Source of the DNA: Chloroflexota bacterium | Lineage (GTDB): Bacteria; Chloroflexota; Ktedonobacteria; Ktedonobacterales; Ktedonobacteraceae | Length of the DNA stretch: 24,066 nucleotides | Assembly: GCA_902810755.1 (NCBI GenBank) | Contig: CADDYT010000096.1 | Location: 1 to 24,066 of the forward strand | Direction of reading: 5' to 3' | In this document: one piece after another, positions 1 through 7,769 of the stretch | Layout: each line of letters opens with the position of its first letter | How positions within the stretch are numbered: the first letter of the stretch is position 1 | The notes under the pieces: generated by a model | Told to the model about the DNA's origin: nothing | Seen by the model: the letters and a program-made list of their open reading frames with translations, nothing else | Database searches by the model: none | Made by a program: the position numbers and the translations under genes

Positions 1-7
1 CGGCTTT

Positions 8-1354
8 TCAGAATGCGGTGCCGTTCGAGGCGATAAAGTCGCGGTACCAGCGACCGCTATCTTTGAGGATGCGGCGCTGGGTGGGATAGTCGACGTAGAC
101 CAGGCCGAAGCGTTTGCTGTAGCCGTGCGCCCACTCGAAGTTATCCATCAGCGACCAGACGAAGTAGCCTGCCAGGGGAACGCCGGAAGCGATGGCTTCC
201 AGAGCTTCCTGGAAGTGGGCGCGCAGGTATTCCACGCGCCGCGCATCGTGGACGAGGTTGTCCGCCGTCACGACATCAGGGAAGGCGGCCCCGTTCTCGG
301 TCACGTAGAGCCTGGGAATGCGGTACTCGTTGTGCATGCGCAGCAGGAGTTCGCGCAGCCCGGCGGGATAGACCTCCCAACCCATCTCCGTATACTCGCC
401 TGCCGGTTGAACCTGCTCGATGTCGAACGGGCCGCCACCCCGTCTGCGGCGGGCGATGATGCGGAAGTAGTAATTGATACCGAGGAAGTCGAGCGGCGCG
501 GCAATCAACTGAAGATCGTTCTCCTCCATGTGCGGCATCAGCTGCTGCTGATCGAGATATTCCAGCAGGTCGGCGGGATAGCTGCCGCGGAAGACTGGCT
601 CGAGGAACCAGCGATTGGTCTTTGCGTCGAGCAGGCGCGCGCTTTCTTCGTCCGCCGCCGAGTCGCTGGCCGGGTGAATGGGGGACATGCTGAGCGTGAT
701 GCCAACCTCGGTGCGGGCCTCGCTGTTGGCGCGCAGGACGGGAACGGCCAGGGCGTGGCCCAGCAGCAAATTGTGCGAGACCTGCCAGGCCAGCTTCGGG
801 TTGCGCAGGCCGGGAGCCATCTCGCCCGTCTCATTGCCCATGAAGGCTACCACTGCCGGTTCGTTGAGCGTGATCCAGTGCTGTACGCGATCACCCAGGC
901 GGCGTGAGACGACCTCGGCATAGTCGGCGAAGGCATAGGCCGTCTCGCGGCTGCCCCAGCCGCCGACCGCGTCTTGCAGCGCCTGCGGCAAATCCCAGTG
1001 GTAGAGCGTGATAAACGGCTCGATATTCGCGCTGAGCAGCGTATCGACCAGCCGGTCATAGAAATCGAGGCCGGGAGCGTTGACCCTCCCCTTGCCTGTC
1101 GGCAGGATACGCGGCCACGCGATCGAGAAGCGATAGGCATTGACGCCTATCTGCTGCATCAGTTGCACGTCTTCTTTGAAGCGGTGATAGTGGTCATCGG
1201 CGACCATGCCGGTTTCGTTGTTATGCACATTGCCGGGGATAGCACTGAAGCGATCCCAGATCGATTCTCCCCGTCCACCCTCGTTGGCGGCTCCCTCAAT
1301 CTGATAGGCGGCAGTCGCCACGCCCCAGTAAAAATGTTCAGGAAATGCTGCCAT
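8..1354 (-). CDS. GH1 family beta-glucosidase
   Basis: A 448-residue protein of normal GH1 length, predicted to hydrolyse beta-linked glucosides or related beta-glycosides in the cytoplasm; no signal peptide is visible. The N-terminus has the family's usual FYWGVATAAYQIEG stretch (about 8-21). The acid/base glutamate lies in TLNEP (E165) and the nucleophile in YVTENG (E353). WSLMDNFEW, near residue 405, is the usual C-terminal aglycone-site motif. The gene starts 20 bases after the stop of the upstream PP-loop ATPase gene, so the two are probably co-transcribed. The ribosome-binding site is poor: AGGGAG lies about 14 bases before the ATG. The exact substrate (cellobiose, galactoside or fucoside) cannot be read from sequence. 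Confidence 0.95.
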   Translation of the reverse strand: MAAFPEHFYWGVATAAYQIEGAANEGGRGESIWDRFSAIPGNVHNNETGMVADDHYHRFKEDVQLMQQIGVNAYRFSIAWPRILPTGKGRVNAPGLDFYDRLVDTLLSANIEPFITLYHWDLPQALQDAVGGWGSRETAYAFADYAEVVSRRLGDRVQHWITLNEPAVVAFMGNETGEMAPGLRNPKLAWQVSHNLLLGHALAVPVLRANSEARTEVGITLSMSPIHPASDSAADEESARLLDAKTNRWFLEPVFRGSYPADLLEYLDQQQLMPHMEENDLQLIAAPLDFLGINYYFRIIARRRRGGGPFDIEQVQPAGEYTEMGWEVYPAGLRELLLRMHNEYRIPRLYVTENGAAFPDVVTADNLVHDARRVEYLRAHFQEALEAIASGVPLAGYFVWSLMDNFEWAHGYSKRFGLVYVDYPTQRRILKDSGRWYRDFIASNGTAF

Positions 1355-1374
1355 AGAAATTGCTTATACTCCCT

Positions 1375-2028
1375 CTACTCTAACAACATATCGATCAGTT
1401 GAAACCCTGGCATGGTCATGACCGCGCCCGTGCGCGTCGCCAGAGGATGGGCGAACAGCGGCCCATTGCTCACAAATGTATGATATTCACCGCGCTCACC
1501 GCAAGGGTCAATGCCGCTCCGCTCAAAATCCTGCACCAGTTGCTCTGTGAGGGTCGCGCCGAGCCATGTCGGCTTTGCCCGCGCCAGCTCAATACAGGTC
1601 AACGTCGCCTCGTAGCCACGCGCAAGGCATTCGCGCACGAGATCGGCGGGCGCATCTCCCCATAGCGGTTCGATGTGGGAGAGACCGGCGGCAGTGGTAC
1701 GTTCCTCGTACCAGGCACGCACATCGGCGAGGTGAATGTTACCGAAGATGATGCCCGTCACAGCGCGCAGCCGCAGATCGGCGAGCGATTGCAGGAAGAC
1801 ACGTTCAAACGTTTCCGGGCGCGTGGGGTAGCGCAGCAGGGGAATGCCCAGCGCGTCTGCCTGCGCCTGAATCAAGGCGATGGGAACGCCATGAAAGCGC
1901 ACGCGCTGGCTGTCCTCATCGAAGAGCGTTACCAGGTACTCGACACGCAGACCGGAGCGCACCGCGCGATCAAGCGCAAGCATCGAATCCTTGCCGCCGC
2001 TGAAGCTCAATGCATACTGTTGTGCCAT
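1375..2028 (-). CDS. Dph6/DUF71-type PP-loop ATP-binding protein
   Basis: A 217-residue adenine-nucleotide alpha hydrolase of the diphthine-ammonia-ligase (Dph6/DUF71) family. The PP-loop SGGKDS is at residues 10-15. Later family motifs are GNIHLADVRAWYEE and, near the C-terminus, DPCGERGEYHTFV followed by GPLF. In archaea and eukaryotes this family amidates diphthine on EF2. Bacteria lack diphthamide, so the bacterial role is unknown. I place the start at 2028 because GGGAG sits 8-9 bases upstream and the protein then begins right before the PP-loop; an in-frame extension to 2082 adds 18 residues without family character. It precedes the beta-glucosidase gene by 20 bases, but no functional link is evident. 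Confidence 0.9.
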   Translation of the reverse strand: MAQQYALSFSGGKDSMLALDRAVRSGLRVEYLVTLFDEDSQRVRFHGVPIALIQAQADALGIPLLRYPTRPETFERVFLQSLADLRLRAVTGIIFGNIHLADVRAWYEERTTAAGLSHIEPLWGDAPADLVRECLARGYEATLTCIELARAKPTWLGATLTEQLVQDFERSGIDPCGERGEYHTFVSNGPLFAHPLATRTGAVMTMPGFQLIDMLLE

Positions 2029-2096
2029 GTGAATATGCTCCCAGGGTATACTGTCCCTGTAAGAGTATAGCACAGGAAGCATGATACGATGGTACG

Positions 2097-2127
2097 AAAA
2101 ACCCCCACATGGGCATGTGGGGGTTTC
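2097..2127 (-). terminator. Rho-independent terminator after the Rieske gene
   Basis: A perfect 10-bp stem (2102-2111 with 2114-2123, CCCCCACATG and its complement) has a 2-base apparent loop. It is followed on the minus strand by a run of five T. It begins a few bases after the Rieske stop codon at 2130 and would end the sigma/Rieske transcript. The flanking A run and T run let it work weakly in the other direction too. Confidence 0.9.
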
Positions 2128-2129
2128 GA

Positions 2130-2999
2130 TTACGACTGATGGTTCAGCCTGGGCGGCTTTGCGGTAGAAGGGCCGCCAGTTGGCACCTCAACGTAGATAT
2201 TGCCGTTTTCTACCTTTGTTCTCAGGCGAGGGAGCGCGCTCAGGTAGCGCACAGGGGATCGTGGGTCTGGCTCGCCATATTCGGTGAAGAGGCCGTTGTG
2301 ACAGGGACAGACAAATCGTTGCTCGGCTGAGTTCCACTGCACGATGCAGCCCATGTGCGTGCAGGCAGCAGACATGGCAACAAGCTTCCCTTCATCGGGG
2401 TCGCCCTTCGTATCATCAAACGTCAGGTAGCCAACGATGGTATCGGTGGCGAAGCGCACAACCTTATCGCCAAGCTCGGCCAGGGTCGTCACAAAATGCC
2501 AGGTTGTGGGCTGACCATCCGCAATGAGCTGTTCGTCCCATTGTATAGTTGTACCCGAATTCGTTGCAGACGGCTTACTGGTGGCCTGATCGACTTCGTG
2601 CATGAGACCGGCGCCGACCACGAGCGAGGCCGCGACGGCGGCGCCACCGGCCAGCAGGGCGCGGCGTGATACATTACTTCTGCCATTGTCGCGGTCTGCC
2701 TCTCTGCCGCTTGACCCCTGCTTTCTATACAGGAAAGGCAGGAGCTTTGGCCGCTCGCGCTTTTTCTGCCGCTGCTGAATCTCCTCTTCAAGACGGGCAT
2801 GAAGTTCGGCGGCGAATTCCGGGCGCAATTCGGCGGCATCCGGGGAGGCAGAACGAAACAGGGCAGCCATGCGGTAGATATTCGCCTTTTCGGGCGTCAA
2901 CTCAGCCGGTGGATGGGCAGCATGGCCCGCCTGAAGCTCCTCGATAAATTGCTCTAGCTCCAGATAGTCTTCAAATCGTTCCTGGTCATCCCCTTGCAT
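2130..2999 (-). CDS. Membrane-anchored Rieske [2Fe-2S] protein with anti-sigma-like N-terminus
   Basis: A 289-residue protein in three parts. Residues 1-110 are charged and helical (LELEQFIEEL, then RPEFAAELHARLEEEI) and recall the cytosolic part of anti-sigma factors encoded beside ECF sigma genes; this is judged by eye. Residues 111-132 are a twin-arginine SRRALLAGG motif running into one hydrophobic segment. Residues about 150-275 are a Rieske domain with both cluster motifs intact: CTHMGC (C213, H215, C218) and CPCHNG (C231, C233, H234). The cluster domain should lie outside the membrane. The gene starts 17 bases after an ECF sigma gene and ends in a strong terminator, so the two form a closed operon. 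Typical respiratory Rieske proteins have only a short N-terminal tail, and no cytochrome b gene lies nearby. It may be an electron carrier or a redox-sensing anti-sigma factor. Rieske identity is certain; the regulatory role is inference. Confidence 0.93.
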   Translation of the reverse strand: MQGDDQERFEDYLELEQFIEELQAGHAAHPPAELTPEKANIYRMAALFRSASPDAAELRPEFAAELHARLEEEIQQRQKKRERPKLLPFLYRKQGSSGREADRDNGRSNVSRRALLAGGAAVAASLVVGAGLMHEVDQATSKPSATNSGTTIQWDEQLIADGQPTTWHFVTTLAELGDKVVRFATDTIVGYLTFDDTKGDPDEGKLVAMSAACTHMGCIVQWNSAEQRFVCPCHNGLFTEYGEPDPRSPVRYLSALPRLRTKVENGNIYVEVPTGGPSTAKPPRLNHQS

Positions 3000-3016
3000 A
3001 CTATCTCTCCGCTAGT

Positions 3017-3589
3017 TTAACCGGTGACAACCGATTCGAGATCGGCGGCGCGTTTAAGCGCCCGGAATTGCAATACTTTGACATTGGCCTCCGTCAGCCC
3101 CATCTTCTGGGCAGTATCCCGGATCGAGAGGTTGAGCAGAAAGCGACAGGTTAGGACTTCTCGATAATGTTCGGGCAGCGCCTGCAGGATGCGTCTCACC
3201 CGTTCCTCTGGCCTGACGCTCTCAAGTGTGACCGCTTCCTCTGCCGGGCCTTCCCAGCCCGCTTCCAGCAGTTCATCGAGCGAACTGACGGAGACGCGAT
3301 AATGGACACGCCAGTAATCGGCGATCGTCGTGCGCGCCACCTGGAAGAGCCAGTGCTGCATGCTCAACGCGCCGCGTTCGCGGTCTATCCCACGTACTGC
3401 CTTAATAAATATCTGTGAAGTCAGGTCCTCGGCCTCTTCCCGGTTTCCAACCCTACTATAGACGTAGCGGTAAATCTGGCCGAGATGCTCCTGATAGAAT
3501 TTTTGAAATTCCTGCACATCCACGCTATCCTGCCCCGATCCTGCTATGGCAGGTTCTTTCCTGGCTGATTTCCCGTGCAGCGTACCCAC
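3017..3589 (-). CDS. ECF-family RNA polymerase sigma factor
   Basis: A 190-residue sigma-70 family protein. Region 2 covers about residues 30-95 (FYQEHLGQIYRYVYSRVG, then EEAEDLTSQIFIKA and the core-binding WLFQVARTTIADYWR). Region 4, near 130-185, has LPEHYREVLTCRF followed by a helix-turn-helix LSIRDTAQKMGLTEANVKV. The start is a GTG at 3589, supported by AGGAG six bases upstream. The next gene downstream, 17 bases away, encodes the Rieske protein with the anti-sigma-like N-terminus, which suggests a cognate regulator. Divergently, 536 bases away, lies the sdh operon; whether this sigma factor controls sdh is unknown. Confidence 0.93.
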   Translation of the reverse strand: MGTLHGKSARKEPAIAGSGQDSVDVQEFQKFYQEHLGQIYRYVYSRVGNREEAEDLTSQIFIKAVRGIDRERGALSMQHWLFQVARTTIADYWRVHYRVSVSSLDELLEAGWEGPAEEAVTLESVRPEERVRRILQALPEHYREVLTCRFLLNLSIRDTAQKMGLTEANVKVLQFRALKRAADLESVVTG

Positions 3590-3726
3590 ACCGCTCTCCT
3601 GCTGAGATCGCTCTCATCATTGTGCCTGTATTTATATCGGCAAGACAACTTGTTTTCAGAGATTACTACGCCACCAGGTTACATTGCAGAGCCTATTATA
3701 TACCTTCACGGGCGGGAAAAAAAGAT

Positions 3727-3801
3727 GGGCGGGCCAATGCTTTTCACACCCCTGCAAAATACCGGCAGTCTGCCTTTGCAGGGGCGAAGCACGGCCCGCC
3801 C
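3727..3801. repeat. Nested intergenic inverted repeat
   Basis: Three nested arm pairs share one centre: GGGCGGGCC (3727-3735) with GGCCCGCCC (3793-3801); CCCCTGCAAA (3749-3758) with TTTGCAGGGG (3775-3784); and GGCA (3764-3767) with TGCC (3771-3774). The element lies between the divergent sigma and sdh genes, upstream of both. It has the look of a short interspersed hairpin repeat of the kind found elsewhere in this window. No coding frame is credible here. The rest of the 3590-4125 gap holds the sdh promoter and leader hairpin; I see nothing else in it. Confidence 0.75.
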
Positions 3802-3939
3802 CGGGTAATATGCTGTGGCTATCTCTCTGCTGGAATTGTTCCTTCCTACTCTATTATATACCAGAGAAGCAAATTTTTTTAGTGGTTTTGCCTCTTTTTC
3901 TCCCGTTGTTGTTGGAAATCGGTCAAAACCACAAAGAGT

Positions 3940-3968
3940 TTGCGCATGTCTGCGGCGTGGAGTATAAT
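3940..3968 (+). promoter_or_regulatory. Predicted sigma70-type promoter of sdhCDAB
   Basis: TTGCGC (3940-3945), a 17-base spacer and a consensus TATAAT (3963-3968). Transcription would start near 3975 and give a leader of about 150 nt before sdhC. The -10 box is perfect, while the -35 box matches only its first half. Confidence 0.6.
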
Positions 3969-4056
3969 GAAGCAGAGACAATATGACCGCCCTGGCGTGG
4001 TGTGACACAAGGACGTGTCGTGCGTAATTTCGTCTGTCGTCGTTGTATGATGGCGT

Positions 4057-4100
4057 GCGCGACGGGAGCGGGTTTTCCTGTTTTACCCCCATCGTCGCGC
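4057..4100 (+). promoter_or_regulatory. Leader hairpin upstream of sdhC
   Basis: GCGCGACG (4057-4064) pairs perfectly with CGTCGCGC (4093-4100). Inside the loop, a GGG/CCC pair can extend the stem. It ends about 16 bases before the sdhC ribosome-binding site (GAGGA). It could affect mRNA stability or translation, but no known riboswitch motif is recognisable. Confidence 0.45.
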
Positions 4101-4125
4101 CGCGCCGTGAAGAATTGAGGAAGGC

Positions 4126-4506
4126 ATGTACAAAGGTCAATCTGGTATGTGGTCCTGGCTGCTGCACCGCGTGGCCGGGCTGGGTATTCTCCTCTTTCTC
4201 CTCGTCCATATCGTGGACATCTCGCTGTTGAACTTCGGCCCCACCGTCTATAATGAGGGCATCGCGTTATTTGGCACCGCGATTGTGCGCCTGATCTCGC
4301 TGGCGCTGATCGCCGCCGTCCTCTATCACGCTTTCAATGGCGTGCGCATTATTTTGATCGATTTCTGGCCGAAGGCGGTGCGCTTTCAGGCGGCGATGTT
4401 CGCGATCGTGCTGGTCGTGACGATTGTCTGCTTTCTGCCGATGGCGTATTTTGTGATCGGCCCGGTCTTTGGCTGGCCGACGGGCAACATGCCCGCCGGG
4501 ATGTAG
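4126..4506 (+). CDS. sdhC: Succinate dehydrogenase cytochrome b subunit (SdhC)
   Basis: A 126-residue membrane subunit of complex II that, with SdhD, anchors SdhAB and passes electrons to quinone. Three membrane segments lie at about 12-34, 50-72 and 88-112. The N-terminus carries HRVAG (H14, R15), the quinone-site type motif of SdhC. H28 and H68, the latter in YHAFNGVRIILIDFW, sit in helices 1 and 2 as candidate haem ligands. Two membrane histidines here plus two in SdhD would fit a two-haem, type A-like enzyme; this is inferred from position only. GAGGA lies five bases before the ATG. It is the first gene of the sdhCDAB operon. Confidence 0.92.
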   Translation: MYKGQSGMWSWLLHRVAGLGILLFLLVHIVDISLLNFGPTVYNEGIALFGTAIVRLISLALIAAVLYHAFNGVRIILIDFWPKAVRFQAAMFAIVLVVTIVCFLPMAYFVIGPVFGWPTGNMPAGM

Positions 4507-4568
4507 AAGGATGTTCGCGTAGCATGGCCTGCTGGCTAATGCGGGCCGGTTGATGTAGGAGAGCAACA

Positions 4569-4982
4569 ATGCGTATTTCGACTGGATATGGGCCGCGCCC
4601 GGCGAGCGGTACCGGTTTTGAAACCTTTAGCTGGTACTTCATGCGCTGGTCGGCTCTTGGCCTCATCTTTCTGGTGATTATTCACTTACTGTTGAATCAC
4701 GTCACAACCGACGTGTCCTGTACAAGTTATCAGCTGGTTGCCTTGCGCTATACCAATCCGTTCTGGCGGCTCTACGACTGGCTGCTGCTCACGCTGGCCC
4801 TGCTGCACGGCATGAACGGATTGCGTGTGGTTATCGACGATTATGTACGTTCTCGTAGCTGGCGGCTTGTATTGCAGTCAAGCGTAGGCGCGTTGACGTT
4901 GATTTTCTTTATGCTGGGAACGATTACGCTGATCACGTTTCATCCAGTCGCGGGCAGCTTAGGTCCCAATTGTCTGCAATAG
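4569..4982 (+). CDS. sdhD: Succinate dehydrogenase membrane anchor subunit (SdhD)
   Basis: A 137-residue protein with three membrane segments, at about 28-46, 68-90 and 104-127. H39 (helix 1) and H80, in LLHGMNGLRVVIDDYV (helix 2), are candidate haem ligands. They mirror H28 and H68 of SdhC, which suggests the two anchor subunits are ancient paralogues. The conserved DDY follows helix 2, as in other SdhD proteins. A TAGGAGAG ribosome-binding site precedes the ATG. It starts 62 bases after sdhC and ends 16 bases before sdhA, so co-translation with sdhA is likely. Confidence 0.9.
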   Translation: MRISTGYGPRPASGTGFETFSWYFMRWSALGLIFLVIIHLLLNHVTTDVSCTSYQLVALRYTNPFWRLYDWLLLTLALLHGMNGLRVVIDDYVRSRSWRLVLQSSVGALTLIFFMLGTITLITFHPVAGSLGPNCLQ

Positions 4983-4998
4983 AACGAGGAAAGAGCTT

Positions 4999-6735
4999 AT
5001 GTATCATAAGTTTGATGTGATCATTGTCGGCTCCGGCGGCGCGGGCCTGATGGCGGCTATCCAGCTTGGGGGCGCGAGCGTGGCCGTGCTGACGAAGGTC
5101 TATCCTACGCGCTCGCACACGGGCGCGGCACAGGGCGGGGTGGCAGCCGCGCTGGGCAATCAGGAAGAAGACCACTGGAAATGGCACATGTACGATACCG
5201 TCAAGGGCGGCGACTATCTGGTCGACCAGCCGGCGGCGGAGATTCTGGCGCGTGATGCCATCGATGCCATCTATGAGCTTGAGCATCGCGGCCTGCCGTT
5301 CAACCGCATGGCTGATGGGCGCATCGACCAGCGCCGCTTCGGCGGCCACACGCGCAACTATGGCGAGGCAGCCGTGCGCCGCTCCTGCTACGCGGCAGAC
5401 CGCACGGGCCACATGCTGCTCCAGACGATGTACCAGAACGCTATCAAGAACGAGGTGCGTTTCTTCAACGAGTTTCTCGTGCTTGATCTGCTGCTCAACG
5501 AGGGCCGCGCCTGCGGTGTGGTGGCGATGGAGATTCGCACGGGCGAAATTCATACCTTCCACGGCAAGGCGGTCATGTTCGCTACCGGCGGCTATGGCCG
5601 CGCCTGGCGCGTCACCAGCAACGCTTTTGCCTGCACGGGTGACGGCATGGCTATTGCCTACCGGCGCGGTATCCCCTTGCAGGACATGGAGATGTACCAG
5701 TTCCACCCGACAGGCATCTACAAGGTTGGCGTGCTGCTGAGCGAGGCGGCGCGCGGCGAGGGCGGCAAGCTGCTCAACGATAAGGGCGAATACTTTATGG
5801 AGCGGTACATGCCCACGCTCAAAGACCTGGCGCCGCGCGATATCGTCTCGCGCTGCATCTTGCAGGAGATTCATGAGGGGCGCGGCATCAACGGCAAGGA
5901 CTACGTCTATCTCGATGTGCGCCATCTCGGCGAGAAGGTCATCACCGAGAAACTGCCCGATATCACCGATTTCGCGCGCAACTACCTGGGCGTCGAGCCG
6001 ATTACCGAGCCGGTTCCCATCCAGCCGACGGCCCACTATGCCATGGGCGGCATCCCGACCGATAACGATGCGCGCGTGGTGATCGACCCGCAGTGGACGC
6101 CTCTGCCCGGCTTCTATGCCGCTGGCGAGGTCGCCTGCGTCTCCGTGCATGGCGCCAACCGCCTGGGAACCAACTCGCTGGTCGACCTGATCGTCTTTGG
6201 TCGCCGCGCCGGCAGGCACATGGCGAAGTTCATTGCCGAAAACGAGCACGTGCCGCTGCCGCCGGAGCCGGAGAGCTACTCTCGCGAACTGCTTGATCGC
6301 CTCTATTCCTCAAAGGGCGGCGAGTCGGCGTACCGCATTCGCTCAACCTTGCAGAACGAGATGGATGCGCGCGTCTTCGTCGAGCGCGATGAACGCGGCC
6401 TGCGCCACGCGCTGGATACGCTGGATGGCTTGCAGGATGTGTACCGCCGCGTGCAGTTGCAGGACAAGGGCAAGACCTTCAATACCGAACTGGTCGAGGC
6501 CGTCGAACTCGGCTTCCTGCTCGACTGCGCCGAGGCCACCATTCACGGCGCCCTGGCGCGCACCGAGAGTCGCGGCGCGCACTACCGCACCGACTATCCC
6601 AAACGTGACGATGCCAACTGGCTCAAGCACACGCTGGCCTATAAAGGCACCAAAGCCCATGATGTGCGGCTTGACTACAAGGATGTCGTCCTTATCGACG
6701 ATCCCATTTTCAAGCCCAAAGAGCGGAAATACTAG
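4999..6735 (+). CDS. sdhA: Succinate dehydrogenase flavoprotein subunit (SdhA)
   Basis: A 578-residue FAD subunit, the usual length for SdhA, which oxidises succinate to fumarate on the cytoplasmic face. GSGGAG (11-16) is the dinucleotide-binding turn. H40 in TRSHTGAAQGG is the covalent FAD attachment site. HPTGIY (236-241), RGEGGKLLN (252-260) and LAPRDIVSR with R280 form the active site; R280 matches the catalytic arginine of the family. H346 in AHYAMGGIPTD contacts substrate, and ANRLGTNSLVDLIVFGRRAG closes the FAD domain. GAGGAAAGAG precedes the ATG. Fumarate reductase activity cannot be excluded from sequence, but the C-D-A-B order and aerobic gene context favour succinate oxidation. Confidence 0.97.
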   Translation: MYHKFDVIIVGSGGAGLMAAIQLGGASVAVLTKVYPTRSHTGAAQGGVAAALGNQEEDHWKWHMYDTVKGGDYLVDQPAAEILARDAIDAIYELEHRGLPFNRMADGRIDQRRFGGHTRNYGEAAVRRSCYAADRTGHMLLQTMYQNAIKNEVRFFNEFLVLDLLLNEGRACGVVAMEIRTGEIHTFHGKAVMFATGGYGRAWRVTSNAFACTGDGMAIAYRRGIPLQDMEMYQFHPTGIYKVGVLLSEAARGEGGKLLNDKGEYFMERYMPTLKDLAPRDIVSRCILQEIHEGRGINGKDYVYLDVRHLGEKVITEKLPDITDFARNYLGVEPITEPVPIQPTAHYAMGGIPTDNDARVVIDPQWTPLPGFYAAGEVACVSVHGANRLGTNSLVDLIVFGRRAGRHMAKFIAENEHVPLPPEPESYSRELLDRLYSSKGGESAYRIRSTLQNEMDARVFVERDERGLRHALDTLDGLQDVYRRVQLQDKGKTFNTELVEAVELGFLLDCAEATIHGALARTESRGAHYRTDYPKRDDANWLKHTLAYKGTKAHDVRLDYKDVVLIDDPIFKPKERKY

Positions 6736-6893
6736 GTTTCCAACCCGAACGGGAGGAAGGGCTTGAATGCTGCCGCTTCTGCTTGAGGCAAGTATACCCT
6801 CACAACCCGAAAAGCTCAAGCGCAAAGGGACTGATAGGGCGCAATAAACTGCGTCTGGACGGACACGCTGGTTGTGTCATTGGAGTGAAAACT

Positions 6894-7601
6894 ATGAACT
6901 TACAGATGCGTATCAAACGCTTCGATCCAGAGAAGGACGCGAAGCCATACTGGGCCGAGTACACCGTCGAGGCCGATCCCATTGATCGCCTGCTGGACGC
7001 GCTCAATATCGTCAAGTGGACGATGGACGGCTCGCTGACGTACCGGCGTTCGTGCGCGCACGGCGTCTGCGGCTCCGATGCCATGCGCATCAACGGGCGC
7101 AACCGCCTCGCCTGCAAGGTTCTCGTGCGCGACGTGGGCGAGAAGGTGACGATTGAGCCGATGCTCGGTTACCCCGTCATCAAAGACCTGGTCGTCGACA
7201 TGGACGGCTTCTTTGAGAAGTACAAATCGGTCAAGCCCTACCTGATTACGTATGATAGCGAGCCGGGAACCGAGCGGCTGCAATCACCGGAGCAGCGCGC
7301 GCGCTACGACGAGGGAACGAAGTGCATTCTCTGCGGCGCCTGCACCGGTTCCTGCCCGTCGATCTGGGGCAACGCCGACTGGGTTGGCCCGGCCTCGATT
7401 GTCAATGCCCACCGTTTCATCTTCGACAGCCGCGACCAGGCGACGCAAGAGCGGCTCTCGATTCTGGGCCAGCGCAACGGCGTCTGGCGCTGCCGCACCA
7501 TCTTCAACTGCGTCGATGCCTGCCCGCGCGGCATTCCCGTCACCGACCTGATCGAACAGGTCAAACGCGCCATTGTCTACAATGACCGCGACGTGGAATA
7601 A
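6894..7601 (+). CDS. sdhB: Succinate dehydrogenase iron-sulfur subunit (SdhB)
   Basis: A 235-residue electron-transfer subunit with three clusters. The [2Fe-2S] site is C54, C59, D62, C74 (SCAHGVCGSDAM); the aspartate in place of a cysteine also occurs in E. coli SdhB. CILCGACTGSCP (C144, C147, C150, C154) and C200, C206, C210 supply the [4Fe-4S] and [3Fe-4S] ligands. The start at 6894 is chosen because GGAG lies eight bases upstream and family homology begins at once; the frame is open upstream to 6783, but that part looks non-coding. The 158-base gap after sdhA is large for an operon and shows no clear terminator or promoter. Confidence 0.96.
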   Translation: MNLQMRIKRFDPEKDAKPYWAEYTVEADPIDRLLDALNIVKWTMDGSLTYRRSCAHGVCGSDAMRINGRNRLACKVLVRDVGEKVTIEPMLGYPVIKDLVVDMDGFFEKYKSVKPYLITYDSEPGTERLQSPEQRARYDEGTKCILCGACTGSCPSIWGNADWVGPASIVNAHRFIFDSRDQATQERLSILGQRNGVWRCRTIFNCVDACPRGIPVTDLIEQVKRAIVYNDRDVE

Positions 7602-7619
7602 CTGGCCATGCCACCCTGC

Positions 7620-7714
7620 AGGCCACCCGCCAGGGGTGGCCCTACTATACTACGGGTATCCGTATCATCTGGAGAGCTGTCGAGTATAGTAGGGCCACCC
7701 CTGGCGGGTGGCCT
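7620..7714. repeat. Long perfect inverted repeat with hairpin-forming arms
   Basis: A 32-base arm (7620-7651) is repeated exactly in inverted orientation at 7683-7714, with a 31-base spacer. Each arm also folds alone: GGCCACCC (7621-7628) pairs with GGGTGGCC (7634-7641). The arms contain CTACTATACT/AGTATAGTAG. The element lies 18 bases after the sdhB stop and could end the sdh transcript, although no T run follows. The two-level symmetry resembles REP/BIME-type elements. The GGCCACCCG core recurs at the right end of the window (24012-24066). Confidence 0.85.
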
Positions 7715-7769
7715 GGGAGGGGGTGCGAGCTATTAATTGCTGCGCCCATTATAGTAGGAGAGACCATAC

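Noticed and set aside
3706..4209. 167-residue minus-strand frame upstream of sdh
   Set aside because: It covers the palindrome, the sdh promoter and the sdhC start, and has no family features.
4933..6249. 438-residue frame antisense to sdhA
   Set aside because: It is a shadow of the GC-rich sdhA gene: composition is His/Ala/Arg/Val-rich with no domain, and sdhA is certain.
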